Both the position numbers and the translations under genes were made by a program. A DNA stretch of 22,241 nucleotides from Lindgomyces ingoldianus (taxonomy: Eukaryota; Ascomycota; Dothideomycetes; Pleosporales; Lindgomycetaceae): NCBI RefSeq assembly GCF_010093535.1, contig NW_022985181.1, forward strand, positions 405,129 to 427,369, read 5' to 3'. Positions 1 through 8,530 of the stretch are shown in pieces. How positions within the stretch are numbered: the first letter of the stretch is position 1; each line of letters starts with the position of its first letter. The notes under the pieces were generated by a model that was not told where the DNA came from, did no database searches, and worked only from the letters and a program-made list of their open reading frames with translations.

Positions 1-89
1 AACATACTGTTCGAGCTTATTGCTCGTACTATGTAGCAGCTTTCGTCAAGCGTTCCTCCTGTCTTGACAGTAGGTGCGCAAATCTGACA
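1..89. mobile_element. LTR family A, 3' end only (cut by window start)
   Basis: This matches the last ~90 bases of the complete LTR at 15210-15500 and the LTR at 21859 onward almost base for base, including the CGAGC-TTATT-GCTCG hairpin and the end ATCTGACA, which is the inverted complement of the family's TGTCAGAT start. Its left part lies outside the window. The bases after it (ATATT) would be one half of a target duplication if it is a solo LTR. Confidence 0.85.
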
Positions 90-131
90 ATATTACTATT
101 AAGAGATAAATATAACATAATATTTAGCTAA

Positions 132-640
132 CGTACCTAACAGGTTGGCTAGCTACTTTTGCCAAGTCCCTACTAAAACCGCCCTATTCTAGTGTAAAAC
201 AGCCCACTTTAACTCTGTATAGAGTAATATAACATAAGATATTATTTAGAGTCTACTTTTACTACTTGCTTACACGTATGCAAGTTATGCCTAGTCTAAT
301 TGCACTGCCTGCATCGCCTTTAACTTAGCTCACCTCCTTTAGCGCGCACCTGTGTCTTAAGCTTCTTCCTATTACTACGCGCTCTAAACTCCTTTAGAGC
401 AGTTAGACAAGCTCTATTCTTAACTATTAAGGTCTTTTTTTACCTAAATTTACTTTTTTTTTATGTAATCTATGTTACATAGCAGCCTTATTTGCTGCTT
501 AAAGCTTTATAATCTTCTTTTACACTAACACTAGCTTATGCGCAATAATTCCTGCCCCTTTTAAGACCTTTTTAAAAGCCTTTACTATAGACATTAGTAA
601 GCTATCTACAAGGCATTAGAAGTCTCCTATCCAGGTAGGA
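132..640 (-). mobile_element. Fot1/Pogo-type transposon, 3' part, RIP-mutated (copy 1)
   Basis: The left edge is TA followed by the terminal repeat ACGTACCTAACAGGTTGGCT, the same end as the copies at 18908 and 21460. The segment is an inverted copy of the right part of 18908-20022. On the minus strand a broken frame reads like the C-terminal tail of Fot1/Pogo (DDE, CENP-B-related) transposases: a K-G-A-x-I-I-A-H-K-L-V motif at about 525-600, then a basic K/R-rich stretch and an L-T-A-L-K-E-F motif. Stops and G:C-to-A:T changes make it non-coding. It keeps a stretch (~512-630) that the 18908 copy has lost. The inner end is blurred and no second terminal repeat was found, so it is probably 5'-truncated. 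Confidence 0.7.
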
Positions 641-1380
641 GGGTGCGATCACTAAAGCTGTTGCGCCATTTGCCTTACGTATTGTGGGCGAGCTATGTGA
701 GTGTAAAAGGCATGTATTGAATCTATGGAGAAAGACCTGCCTATCTACGTGGGCGCTAGTCCCGAATAGGCGCACAATAGGTCGTCACTAAGAGGCAGGG
801 ACCTCAGGTCACCGACACGTATGCGGCACAGTCAACGCCGCTCTTAGACCTTAAAAGTGGCTATTATAAGCTCGGCTTCTCTAAGCGCTTGCTGTGGCGT
901 AGTAACACTGAAACGGGACTTAGAGCGCGTACTGTAACTGCTCGAACGTTTGAGTTAAGGGCGGTTCTAACAGCACAACGACTGCCTATCAATTAGGAGC
1001 ACTTCTTGCGGCACAGCATCATAGTCTGAGTCAACGGCGGCTAAACCAGCGGGTTGGCGATGCTTCTTATGGCACACCAGAAGCTTGTCAATCGACAGCG
1101 CTTTGGTGTGGCAGTGCTGACATTCACAATATAAAAGGAGGAATATTGCCAGCAATACTTCTTTTCTCTAGCATATCAATCCCACCCAGGACCGCATATA
1201 TCTCAGGACTCAAAAGCCTATCAGATTACCCATTTTCCCATTCAAATTCGCGTTCTCTTCCAACGCTCTCAACCGAACGAAACGAAACGAAACGTAGTAA
1301 TCGACGGACGTCAACGTCTCACTTTCCTGCTACGTTTGTACGGCCTGGGCGACTTAGCTGTCTGTTTTGCTGCTAAACTA
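641..1380. other. Mixed-composition island, no gene recognised
   Basis: Between two AT-rich transposon relics lies ~740 bases of much less mutated DNA. Open frames at 967-1155 (minus) and 1146-1376 (plus) begin at TTG rather than ATG, overlap each other, and resemble no family I know. A short CGAAACGAAACG-type repeat lies near 1275-1295. It could be a remnant of the original insertion site or of an unrecognised element. I see no supported gene. Confidence 0.5.
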
Positions 1381-1499
1381 AAACACACTAAAATCTTTAT
1401 ACTTTTTAACATTTTGTCTTACTTGCTGCTGTTAACATTTTATAGTATAGTAACTAGCTGCTTTTAGATAAGGTTTATAAGCTTAATTAAGTTGCTCTT

Positions 1500-3200
1500 T
1501 ATAACCTAATAACATAGCTAATTCTTCTGCAATTAAAGCGCCTTAATAGTAGCCCTAGAGAGAGAACCTTTATTAATTATAACTGTACGCTGGCCTCTAC
1601 TAAAGGCTCTCTCGCAGTCGCAGCTAGTAGAGGGTATAGTAAGGAAGTTAAGAGCAATTTTAAACAGCATAGAATACTATTTTTAACCTACTTTAAGCTA
1701 CTAAGTAAGAGGGCTAGCTTATAAAAAATAGCTATCTCTTACCTTAGCGTCTTAAAGGTCTTCTATATAAGTGTTAAAGTATTACTATAACTTTATTATT
1801 TTCTAAGCTTTCTTATAACTCTAGGCCTTAGTAAAAAGAGAAGTGTTAACTATAAAAGCTTTTTAGTAATAAGAGTTATAAAAGCTTATTACTAAAAGCT
1901 TTTGCTAAAAAAGATCTATATTAACTTCTTTATCTTTTTTAGCATTAATATAACGCTAGAAAATAACCTTTATTAAGGTCTCTGCCTTCTAGTACTAGGA
2001 TTAGTAATAACGCTAGTAGTCTTTAAACTAGAGTATATAAAGTTATAAGTTAAGTATAGTAGTAATTACTAAGTAAAAGATAAAAAGATTAACAACTATT
2101 TTCTAGAAATATATATTAATTTTTTTAAGTCTAAAGAAGACACTGTTTTTAAAGTAACTGTTATTAAGCTTAAAGGAAAGTTTCTTCTTTATTTACAATA
2201 GCTTATTATACAGCACTTGCATGTTAATAATAGACATCTATAGAGAACTATGCTTACTGTTGCCCTCTAGCTGTTTTATTATTTAATAAAAGACCTTAAA
2301 AAACTTAGTAAGGTGTTTAACCTCTTTTTAGTTTTTTTTACTAATAATCTCTTAAAAAGCTGCGTTACTAGGTATATTAGAGTCCTTAGTGTTGTTATCT
2401 ATGCTGCGCTACTTCTAGATAAACTTAGTAATTAGATCCTTAAGCTCTAGGCACTATATAAGCATTAGATATACAGAATGCTAGCAGACGCTGCTATCTT
2501 GTATTAAATTAAGTGTGCTAAAGCTCTAAAGCTTATCTTCTTCCCTTAAAGATAATTATATAGCTATAAAGGCCTCTTAGTGTTTATGTAATAAGAGAAT
2601 AGCATTAATAAAGTTATATAGCTTACTAACAACTTTATGTTTATAATAAAGCTTAAACTAATCTTAGAGAGCTGCGTTTATAAGAGTAGCTTTAAATTAT
2701 AATAATCCTTTACTATAGATAACTGCCTTTAGCACTAATTAAATTATGTAGCTTATACAGCATATGTAGTGCTCTTTATTAAGGTTAACTCTAAGATATT
2801 TAGCTAGAGCGTTAATAGTAGAGTTGTTATTATTAGACATGTTATTAGTAATAAAATAACTAAATTTTAACATAATTTTATAATCCTAAATAATTTTAAA
2901 GATAGCCTGCGCTTAGTTAGCTTTTATATAGTTACTATAAAAGTTATAGAAGCTAATAAGTAAGTCTTATTATTAATAATTAACATTTATAAAGTAAAAG
3001 TTAGTTATTATTTGTTGTTAGTTTTCTAAGCTAAAACGCTAAAATAGCCCCTTTAAAGTTTTGCTAAACTTACTAAGAAAGTAAGCTACTACTTTAAGAA
3101 AAAAAAGGTAGTTTAGTAAAGTCTATATATTAACACTTAACGCTACTTTTAACTTAGCTAATTTTAATATTATTTAAATCTTCTCCTTCTAGCGTGTTAA
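1500..3200 (-). pseudogene. hAT-family transposase relic, RIP-mutated
   Basis: Read on the minus strand, three separate hAT landmarks appear in the right order despite many stops. At about 2825-2880 is the catalytic-core motif Y-F-I-T-N-N-x-S-N-N-N, where the family usually has T-D-N-A-S-N-N-D, so the Asp codons have gone G to A. At about 2230-2300 is the L-E-G-N-S-K-x-S-S segment. At about 1548-1655 is the C-terminal dimerisation motif S-C-D-C-E-R-A-F-S followed by a basic stretch and A-T-I-K-A-L. These are diagnostic for hAT (Ac/Tam3-like) transposases. The same C-terminal stretch recurs in the short element at 5494-6150. Terminal repeats and the 8-bp target duplication were not found for this copy. 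It cannot make a protein. Confidence 0.8.
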
Positions 3201-4250
3201 CTTTTACTTTATATATAATAATATTATTACATCTAAGCTTAGGATAGCAGCAAGAAGATTTAGTTAGTTCTAAGTAAAAAAGCCTTAAAGTTTAGCTAAA
3301 AATGCTGTTATAAATAATATATTATAAAGTATAACCTAGTCTACTAACAACCTTTGCAATAACCTTTTTTGCTAGGGATTGTAAGAAGCAACTTAGGCTA
3401 AGCCTGCTACTATAGCAGCTGTTGCTGCCTAAGGATTAAGTAAAGCATAAAAAGAATTAGGTAAGAAACTTTTATTACTACTAATATTAATTCTATGCTT
3501 TTTTTTAAAATAGTGGCTAATATAGCTATAGCTGTTAACTATTTTAGTAGCAGTGTAATTACCTCTGCAATAGCAGAGTTAGCAGAGCTAGAGCTTTACC
3601 CTTAAGCCTTCTTTAGTGTATAGCAAGTTAGCTCTATAGTTCTACACTGCTAACGCCTTTCTGTTACCTTAGAGCTAAGAAGAGTGTTTTACGCAGTAAC
3701 CTAGCTCCTTTGCCTTTAGCTTTTTACTAGTAAGCTATATATTATTCTACTTTATTAAAAATATAACTCTTAGATTAAGAAAAGAATCTCTAGAGTGTTC
3801 TTTTACATAAAAATTATATATAAGAGCTAAAGAGCTATTATAGAATAAAAACTCTAATAATAATAATTATAACTTCTCTAGGCAACAAAAACAAGTGTAA
3901 TAGATTATGTTACTACCTTAGGTTAACTAAGAGCTTTAAGAGCTCTGCAACTAGCTAGTGCTCTGTGTAGAGGCTTGTTAACTAAGAAAATTACACATAG
4001 TTAACATAATATTAAGATATAGAAAGATTTAGCAGTGTTAATTTAAGTAGAAAACACTGCACTTAGGTTATTAGGTAATCTTACCCCCTAATTAACAACT
4101 AGCTTATTAAAAAACTTGTCTAACAGTGCTACAGGTCCCTACCTATTAATGTCTAAGCTAATAGGCAATCCCTACCTAAAAGTTAAGCTTTTAAGACGCA
4201 GTACAGTCCGCAGCTATGACTTACAAGACAAAAGAAAACGTACAAGGACT
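3201..4250. other. AT-rich RIP-type DNA, no gene
   Basis: The composition is like the neighbouring hAT relic, dominated by TTA, CTA and TAG words, with no frame longer than a few dozen codons. Its position upstream (minus strand) of the transposase core suggests the N-terminal part and flank of the same hAT element, but I could not read a zinc finger or any other motif in it. Composition returns to normal at about 4200-4270. Confidence 0.5.
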
Positions 4251-4267
4251 ATACTACGTTTGCTACG

Positions 4268-4280
4268 GCTCACGTGACAG
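4268..4280. promoter_or_regulatory. GTCACGTG-type E-box upstream of the 4402 gene
   Basis: CACGTGAC lies ~130 bases before the start codon at 4402. Read on the other strand it is GTCACGTG, the core recognised by Cbf1-type bHLH factors in fungi. A second GTCACGTG occurs at 8221-8228. Assignment as a functional site is inference from motif and position only. Confidence 0.3.
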
Positions 4281-4401
4281 TACTAAGACGAAAAGTATGA
4301 AACGTAATTCGTACGGTTGAGAGCGTTGTTCTCTTCAGCCTCGCTTTCTGCCCACCTTTATTTTTATCAACTACGAAAGATCTGTTTTCAGAAATCGAAC
4401 T

Positions 4402-4905
4402 ATGTCGTCCGTTCTCGCTGAACTGGAAAATTACTCCATATACGTTATCCTCAGCCTTCGAGGCGCCGAACCGGGTTTCCATTGGGGGATATTTGTCCCC
4501 ACGAACAAGCCTCAGGGAGACGTATGGCATGCCGTCAATCGAACCGGTGGCTGGAGCCTGGAAATCAAAACAACCTCCGGCATTCCAACTTCCATAAGTC
4601 TTTGCCTTTGTTTCAAAGTCGGGACTGTCAATGCTGAGACCTGGGCTAAACTTAAGGATACTCTACAGCAAGTCCCAGGGAATGGCCAGCCGTCGCCCAA
4701 TACGCAGGAGGCGTTCACATGCAGAGTCTGGGTCAAGGATGCTTTGCTTGCGCTTCACAATGCCGGTGTTATTCGTCTCACCAAGGCCATTGCAACTATC
4801 GAAGAGGAGGCAATTATGCAGGCGGAGGGTAACCGAGCCGGTGTCGAAGGGGGGACCAATGGTGCTATGGTTTGGAATCGGACGGGGTTTTCAACTACAT
4901 CTTGA
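4402..4905 (+). CDS. Small fungal hypothetical protein (167 aa), possible papain-like/PPPDE-like fold
   Basis: This is an intact single-exon frame with normal composition, an ATG start with A at -3, and a TGA stop at 4903-4905. There is no signal peptide or membrane segment. Visible features are a hydrophobic beta-like start (Y11-L19), an F-H-W-G-I-F block (H27 at its centre), W-H-A-V-N at 42-46, a C-R-V-W-V-K-D-A-L block at 107-115, and a charged C-terminal part rich in Glu (E134-E136, E142). The order His-Gly block, second Trp-His, then Cys-x-x-Trp recalls small ascomycete families of unknown function with an NlpC/P60- or PPPDE-like (cysteine-peptidase-type) layout, so C107 with H27 or H43 would be the residues to test. 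That family link is my inference from motif order. The gene sits between an hAT relic and a converging decayed gene (4983-5463, minus), and shows no RIP damage, so it is probably low-copy. Confidence 0.7.
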   Translation: MSSVLAELENYSIYVILSLRGAEPGFHWGIFVPTNKPQGDVWHAVNRTGGWSLEIKTTSGIPTSISLCLCFKVGTVNAETWAKLKDTLQQVPGNGQPSPNTQEAFTCRVWVKDALLALHNAGVIRLTKAIATIEEEAIMQAEGNRAGVEGGTNGAMVWNRTGFSTTS

Positions 4906-4930
4906 GTGAGGCTAGAGCTGGTTATCGCCT

Positions 4931-4978
4931 GTATTGATCTCTCGTCATCGTTTTGTATTGATTTCTCGTTATCGTTTT
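4931..4978 (+). repeat. 24-bp tandem duplication in the 3' flank
   Basis: Two adjacent 24-base units (4931-4954 and 4955-4978) differ at only two positions, both C to T in the second unit. They lie between the stop of the 167-aa gene and the stop of the minus-strand gene fragment, so probably in 3' UTR sequence of one or both. Confidence 0.8.
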
Positions 4979-4982
4979 GTAT

Positions 4983-5463
4983 TTAGTTGAAAATCTTCAA
5001 CATCCATTCATTTTCTCTGGAGCCGGACCTAGCAGAACGGTTGCTCGATCGCTTGTCATCTTCGTTCGTCGTGTCCATACTGGCTTGGTGACGTCGCAAG
5101 CGAAGAAATATCTGACACTCGCGCCTTTTCGAAGTTTCTGACCGGCCGTAGTCGAGGGCGTCGCACATCCACCGCCGCGACAAGCCGTCTTCGTGGGCCT
5201 CAAGAATTTTCCAGGAGTCGACATGCTCCCACTCAGGCTGCTTGTCGAGAAGTGAATTGACTACGACATTGATTAGTGCTTGTTCAAATTAGAAGCAAAG
5301 ATCACCTACCAGCTGTGAGGGAAGCCTCGAGAAACTCCTCGTACCTATGCTCATGCCAATTATCGCAGAGCTGGTATGACGTCGGAGGTCCGCTGCCACC
5401 TCAACCAAGGATAAAGTCCTCCTAAGCGCCAGGATTCAACACCGGAAACGGGGGCTGCAGTCA
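4983..5463 (-). pseudogene. Decayed spliced gene fragment, family unknown
   Basis: On the minus strand a 3' exon (5260-4983, 91 codons then TAA) joins an upstream exon (from 5310 upward) across a 49-nt intron, 5309-5261. The intron starts GTAGGT, has a CTAAT branch site and ends TAG. The frame is continuous across the splice (one base of a Val codon before it, two after). The upstream exon continues through P-P-T-S-Y-Q-L-C-D-N-W to 5460, but carries TGA (5403-5401) and TAG (5424-5422), each one C-to-T step from Arg or Gln codons, and another TGA at 5463-5461. The joined product is charged, with R-R-x-M-C-D-A-L-D-Y-G-R and a Ser/Arg/Asn-rich tail. I recognise no family. No start is visible, and an hAT-type insertion begins 23 bases upstream of the last stop, target duplication included. 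It could alternatively be a live gene with a further intron hiding the two stops. It converges on the 167-aa gene, 77 bases apart. Confidence 0.5.
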
Positions 5464-5493
5464 TAGCAGAGTGCTCAAGATAAAGGCGGAAAC

Positions 5494-6150
5494 CAGTGTG
5501 TCCAACCGTTAGTTACGGAGCCTTTTGGAGGCTGTATAGTACAGTTACGGAAGAGGAGGCTGTTACTAACTAACTGTACGGAGGAGATGACGTCAGTGTA
5601 CGGTTAGGATGCAGTAACTGAAGTATATTGAAGTATTATGAAGTAATTGCGCTGAAGCTAAAGACTATACCCAATTAGGAAGTTGTGATACCCCTTGTGA
5701 GATCTACTGTTGTTGATCTTACTGTTTTAATGTACTCTGTAAGCTCAGTCAGCTCACTAGTAACAGCGTTGTTACGTAACTAATTCTTCTGCAGTTGAAG
5801 AGCCTCTATTGTTGACCGCGTTGTTGATTGGGATAGGAATTGGGACATTATAATGGGCAAAAGAATAACGTAGATGGCATAGTTGCTGAATTTGTTAGAA
5901 GATTGCTAACAAAACAGGCAATAACGGCATTCTCCGCATTAATCTCCGAACACGAGCCCCCTGGCCCTCAGCAACCTGCCTTCAACCGCCCAAAACCACC
6001 AAAAATCCTATATAACTACCGTAAACGGTTAGTACAGCAGCCTCATGTATAGTACAGTATACTGAGTAGATGCCCTGTACGTACGTACGTGACCAAAATC
6101 AGTGTACTGCAGTACTGTACTATTAGGTGTACTAACGGTTGGACACACTG
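5494..6150 (-). mobile_element. Non-autonomous hAT element, 657 bp, with 8-bp TSD
   Basis: The ends are perfect 20-base inverted repeats, CAGTGTGTCCAACCGTTAGT, of the CAGTG type usual for hAT. Both flanks carry the identical 8-bp duplication GCGGAAAC (5486-5493 and 6151-6158), the hallmark of hAT insertion. Inside, on the minus strand (about 5665-5835), a ~54-codon frame resembles the end of an hAT transposase: S-T-I-E-A-L-Q-L-Q-K-N then a TAG where Trp is expected. The same segment is present in mutated form at 1500-1560, so this is an internally deleted derivative of a related hAT. The subterminal region repeats GTTACGGAG/GTACGGAGG-like words, plausible transposase-binding sites. A GTACGTACGTACGT run lies near 6077-6091. 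The frame at 5840-6052 (plus) is not convincing as a gene. Confidence 0.92.
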
Positions 6151-6158
6151 GCGGAAAC

Positions 6159-6398
6159 GCAGAACGGCTGAGTATCAACTTGGGATACAGACTACTACGT
6201 GCCTGGAATGTAGCGCCTATGGTGATGCTTGGCGGAGCTCTCGTTCAAGCACTACGAGCACCGGTGTAATGAGCGGTGTTAGAACGATTACAGCTGCGCC
6301 GCCTTTGTCTCCTCGTCTAACTTGACTTGCCAAAAGCTCCGAATCGAGGTCTACCTGCGCTGCGTTTCCCCGTGCTCTTGCTACCGAACGCTTTAGCA
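6159..6398. other. Unassigned spacer between two short transposons
   Basis: About 240 bases of normal composition. An open frame at 6089-6325 (plus) starts inside the preceding transposon and does not look like a conserved protein. Removing the next transposon joins this segment to 7050 onward in an open but unremarkable frame. No gene is supported. Confidence 0.5.
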
Positions 6399-6406
6399 GG
6401 CACGGG

Positions 6407-7041
6407 CATGGTGTTTAATAGAACGTAGTACTGCTCCTACTGTTACTGATAGTAACAATCTCTTAGCAGTTAGAACAAAAGTGAATTGCCATCCGTTACT
6501 GTACAGTTAATGAGGCTATAGTTACTGCAGTAACTACCTATACTATCTATTGTTAGTACAGAACATTAAAGTAACTCCTTGCACTTAAAGCTTGCAGCTA
6601 GTTTAACACCTTACAAGCTTTTATTGTCTTAAGAAGTTAAAAGCTGCCTTTAAGAGCTCTTATAATTAAGGCTTTATCTTTTAGTGTTTTTATTCTTATA
6701 AGTTTTCTAAGGACTCTTGCCTTAAAAACAATAAGTAGGATAATATCTAGACTTGCAACCTTAAGCTAAAACCTAGGGGCCTTAGATATTGTGTGAAGAG
6801 CTTAACGCAACTATATTAGCAAGATTGTGTTAAAATTAAGCCCTCTAGAGCCCTTAGTAACACTAGTTACTGCAGTAACTACACTAAACAGTAACTTTAC
6901 TATTAATTAACTTAGCAGTAACTGTTACTGCCTGTAAGGCTGTTTTACTTTACTCTTTCTGTAAGAACAAAACCCTATTGCCGCCAGTAACGCCTTAAAA
7001 ACACTACTGACAGTAACAGTTACGTTCTATTAAATACCATG
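6407..7041. mobile_element. Non-autonomous DNA transposon (MITE-like), 635 bp, 8-bp TSD
   Basis: The inverted ends share CATGGTRTTTAATAGAACG with one mismatch. The flanking duplication GGCACGGG is identical on both sides (6399-6406 and 7042-7049). Eight-base duplications fit the hAT and P superfamilies, and the CATGG start is unusual for hAT. The interior has no coding capacity. It contains GTTACTGCAGTAAC, a perfect 14-base palindrome, at 6521-6534 and 6866-6879, plus many GTTACTG/CAGTAAC half-sites near both ends. It differs from the 5494-6150 element in both terminal sequence and interior. Confidence 0.88.
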
Positions 7042-7049
7042 GGCACGGG

Positions 7050-7500
7050 TCCAGACTCAGCGCCGCTGCAAATCGCAGACAACGACTATGCTGATCTCGT
7101 TTTGGTCCCGCGGTGGCTGTTCGCCTGTTGCTGTGTTATCAGCATCCCATGGCCTCCCCGCTCCTCGCAATATTCCTGCTTTCTTCCTCAGAGGAGAGAG
7201 TTCTTAATCGCTTGGAGCAGTGAGTGGAGGGGCAAGCAAGAGAAAGAGTGTGACTTCTTTAATTCGGCGAAGAGATTCAACATCACCGCGGATAGTGCAG
7301 GGAATGTCTAAATACATGGAGGAAATGAGGTGGACCTCCTCAGCTTCTGCCTCGTAGACCTCTGAACCTTCACCTTTACTCCAGCGACCCTCTTTCCACG
7401 CTCTCGGGCTTCTATAAATTCCCTTATCGAAACCCGGTAATCCATTAATTCTTGCTTCGGTCTCACAATCTTCTTGTCTCCTTGCCCTCACACTCTCGTT
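7050..7500. other. Unassigned region of normal composition
   Basis: Two overlapping frames cover this stretch: plus 7039-7311, whose only ATG is donated by the transposon end, and minus 7491-7204, which starts at GTG and continues in the same frame as the 7501-7671 frame after its TGA. Neither shows a motif I recognise. I do not call a gene here. Confidence 0.4.
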
Positions 7501-7671
7501 TCATTCTTCCCTGCCCTGATATGGCCTATTCAGCAGCTGGAGGCTCTGGTGGCTGTCCTCCTCAAGTGGGCGCCGGACGTTTTTAAGCTCGCAAGAAAAG
7601 GCAAGCAGACTCGCTAGGGTTACGCCTAGTAGTAGAACTAGACATTGGCTGGGATCAAAGAAGCAAGCCAT
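7501..7671 (-). CDS. Doubtful small membrane-protein frame (56 aa)
   Basis: From ATG at 7671 the minus strand reads 56 codons to TGA (7503-7501). The start is followed by a polar octapeptide and then a hydrophobic stretch C-L-V-L-L-L-G-V-T-L-A-S-L-L-A-F (about residues 10-25), then a basic and acidic tail, as in a signal-anchor or single-pass membrane protein. The same frame stays open past the TGA down to 7204 (another ~98 codons), so the TGA may be a mutated CGA within a longer relic, or chance. Codon use is not distinctive and no family is recognised. A larger 77-codon reading would need a TTG start, which I do not accept in a fungus. Confidence 0.25.
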   Translation of the reverse strand: MACFFDPSQCLVLLLGVTLASLLAFSCELKNVRRPLEEDSHQSLQLLNRPYQGREE

Positions 7672-7739
7672 CTGTAACGCTCGATCGCAGAGAATGTGGA
7701 ACGAGACAGACGCATTTTGGTGGAAATAGAGCAAGTTGT

Positions 7740-8530
7740 AGGTATAGGTTGCAGCGAGCTGCTGGTTGCCGTTGGACGGAATTTAACTCATCACGGTGAC
7801 GACTGTAGACGTTCCTGAGCTTCTAAGGCTTATAAAACTGTGGGCCCAAATTTATAACCCAGGACAGATTTAAGGCCCCTCGCTAAAACTTCACAATTTT
7901 TAGTAGGTGCATCTGCGACTGCGCCGCAGCGGGTGAGCAAGAGTGAGCCAGGGTAAGCAAAGAGTGAGCTGAGCCAGGCCTGAGCCGACCTCAGCCACTG
8001 TCGCACGTGTCTCACGCGATATCATACCCATGCACTGCACTATTCACTCATTAGGCATAGCTCCTCTCTCGTACAGTATATAGTCAGCCCAGAGCTCTAT
8101 CGAGCTCCTCAGACCTTACAATACACTCGTTCAATCCACCTTGTTTGGATCTCGCTCCCTTGTCGAGTCGTTTGCCATATGCCCCCTCCTCAGCTCATGC
8201 AAGAGCCACAGCGGCTTAGGGTCACGTGAACAGCGGGGGTCAGAGGGTGTGCACATTGGGGTGTTGTAACGATTTTATTATTCAGCTTTATTTTAGCCCC
8301 TACTCTCCAATATCTTAAAACAGGTAGTATAATATCCTAATGTGCACCCAAGCAATTTCCTTTCCAGTTCAGGAACCTGAGCGTATCCTGAGCCGAGACT
8401 GAGCGCATCTGAGCCGAGACGAGCAGCTCATTAGAACCCAGTTTTAGGCGTTATTTTCGAAAGGCTGCTAGATAAAGGATCGATTCAGGATCGAGACATA
8501 GATTAAGGGTGTATTCATGTTCTGGCAGGC
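7740..8530. other. Gene-free region with two TGAGC-rich clusters
   Basis: No coding frame is convincing (the minus frame at 7830-8015 has no recognisable content). TGAGC occurs five times in 7934-7985 and four times in 8378-8414, where CTGAGCCGAGAC appears twice. A GTATATAG TATA-like word near 8078 followed by pyrimidine-rich sequence, and TGTAACG at ~8266, recall parts of fungal LTRs, but I could not find paired ends or a target duplication. It lies downstream of the HNH-APH gene. Confidence 0.4.

Noticed and set aside
967..1155. A 62-codon frame with C-x-C-x2-C and later C-H-x2-H resembling a zinc finger
   Set aside because: It starts at TTG, the spacing fits no standard finger, and the frame overlaps another on the opposite strand.
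4124..4135. CAGTGCTACAGG as a possible end of the large hAT relic
   Set aside because: It points the wrong way for a right-hand end, and no matching inverted copy or 8-bp duplication was found.
4512..4736. Minus-strand 74-codon frame and other frames overlapping 4402-4905
   Set aside because: Shadows of the plus-strand 167-aa gene, which has the better start, length and composition.
5840..6325. Plus-strand frames of 70 and 78 codons
   Set aside because: They lie within or start inside the hAT deletion derivative and have no protein-like features.
7830..8015. Minus-strand 61-codon frame
   Set aside because: No motif, embedded in a TGAGC-rich gene-free stretch, and likely chance.
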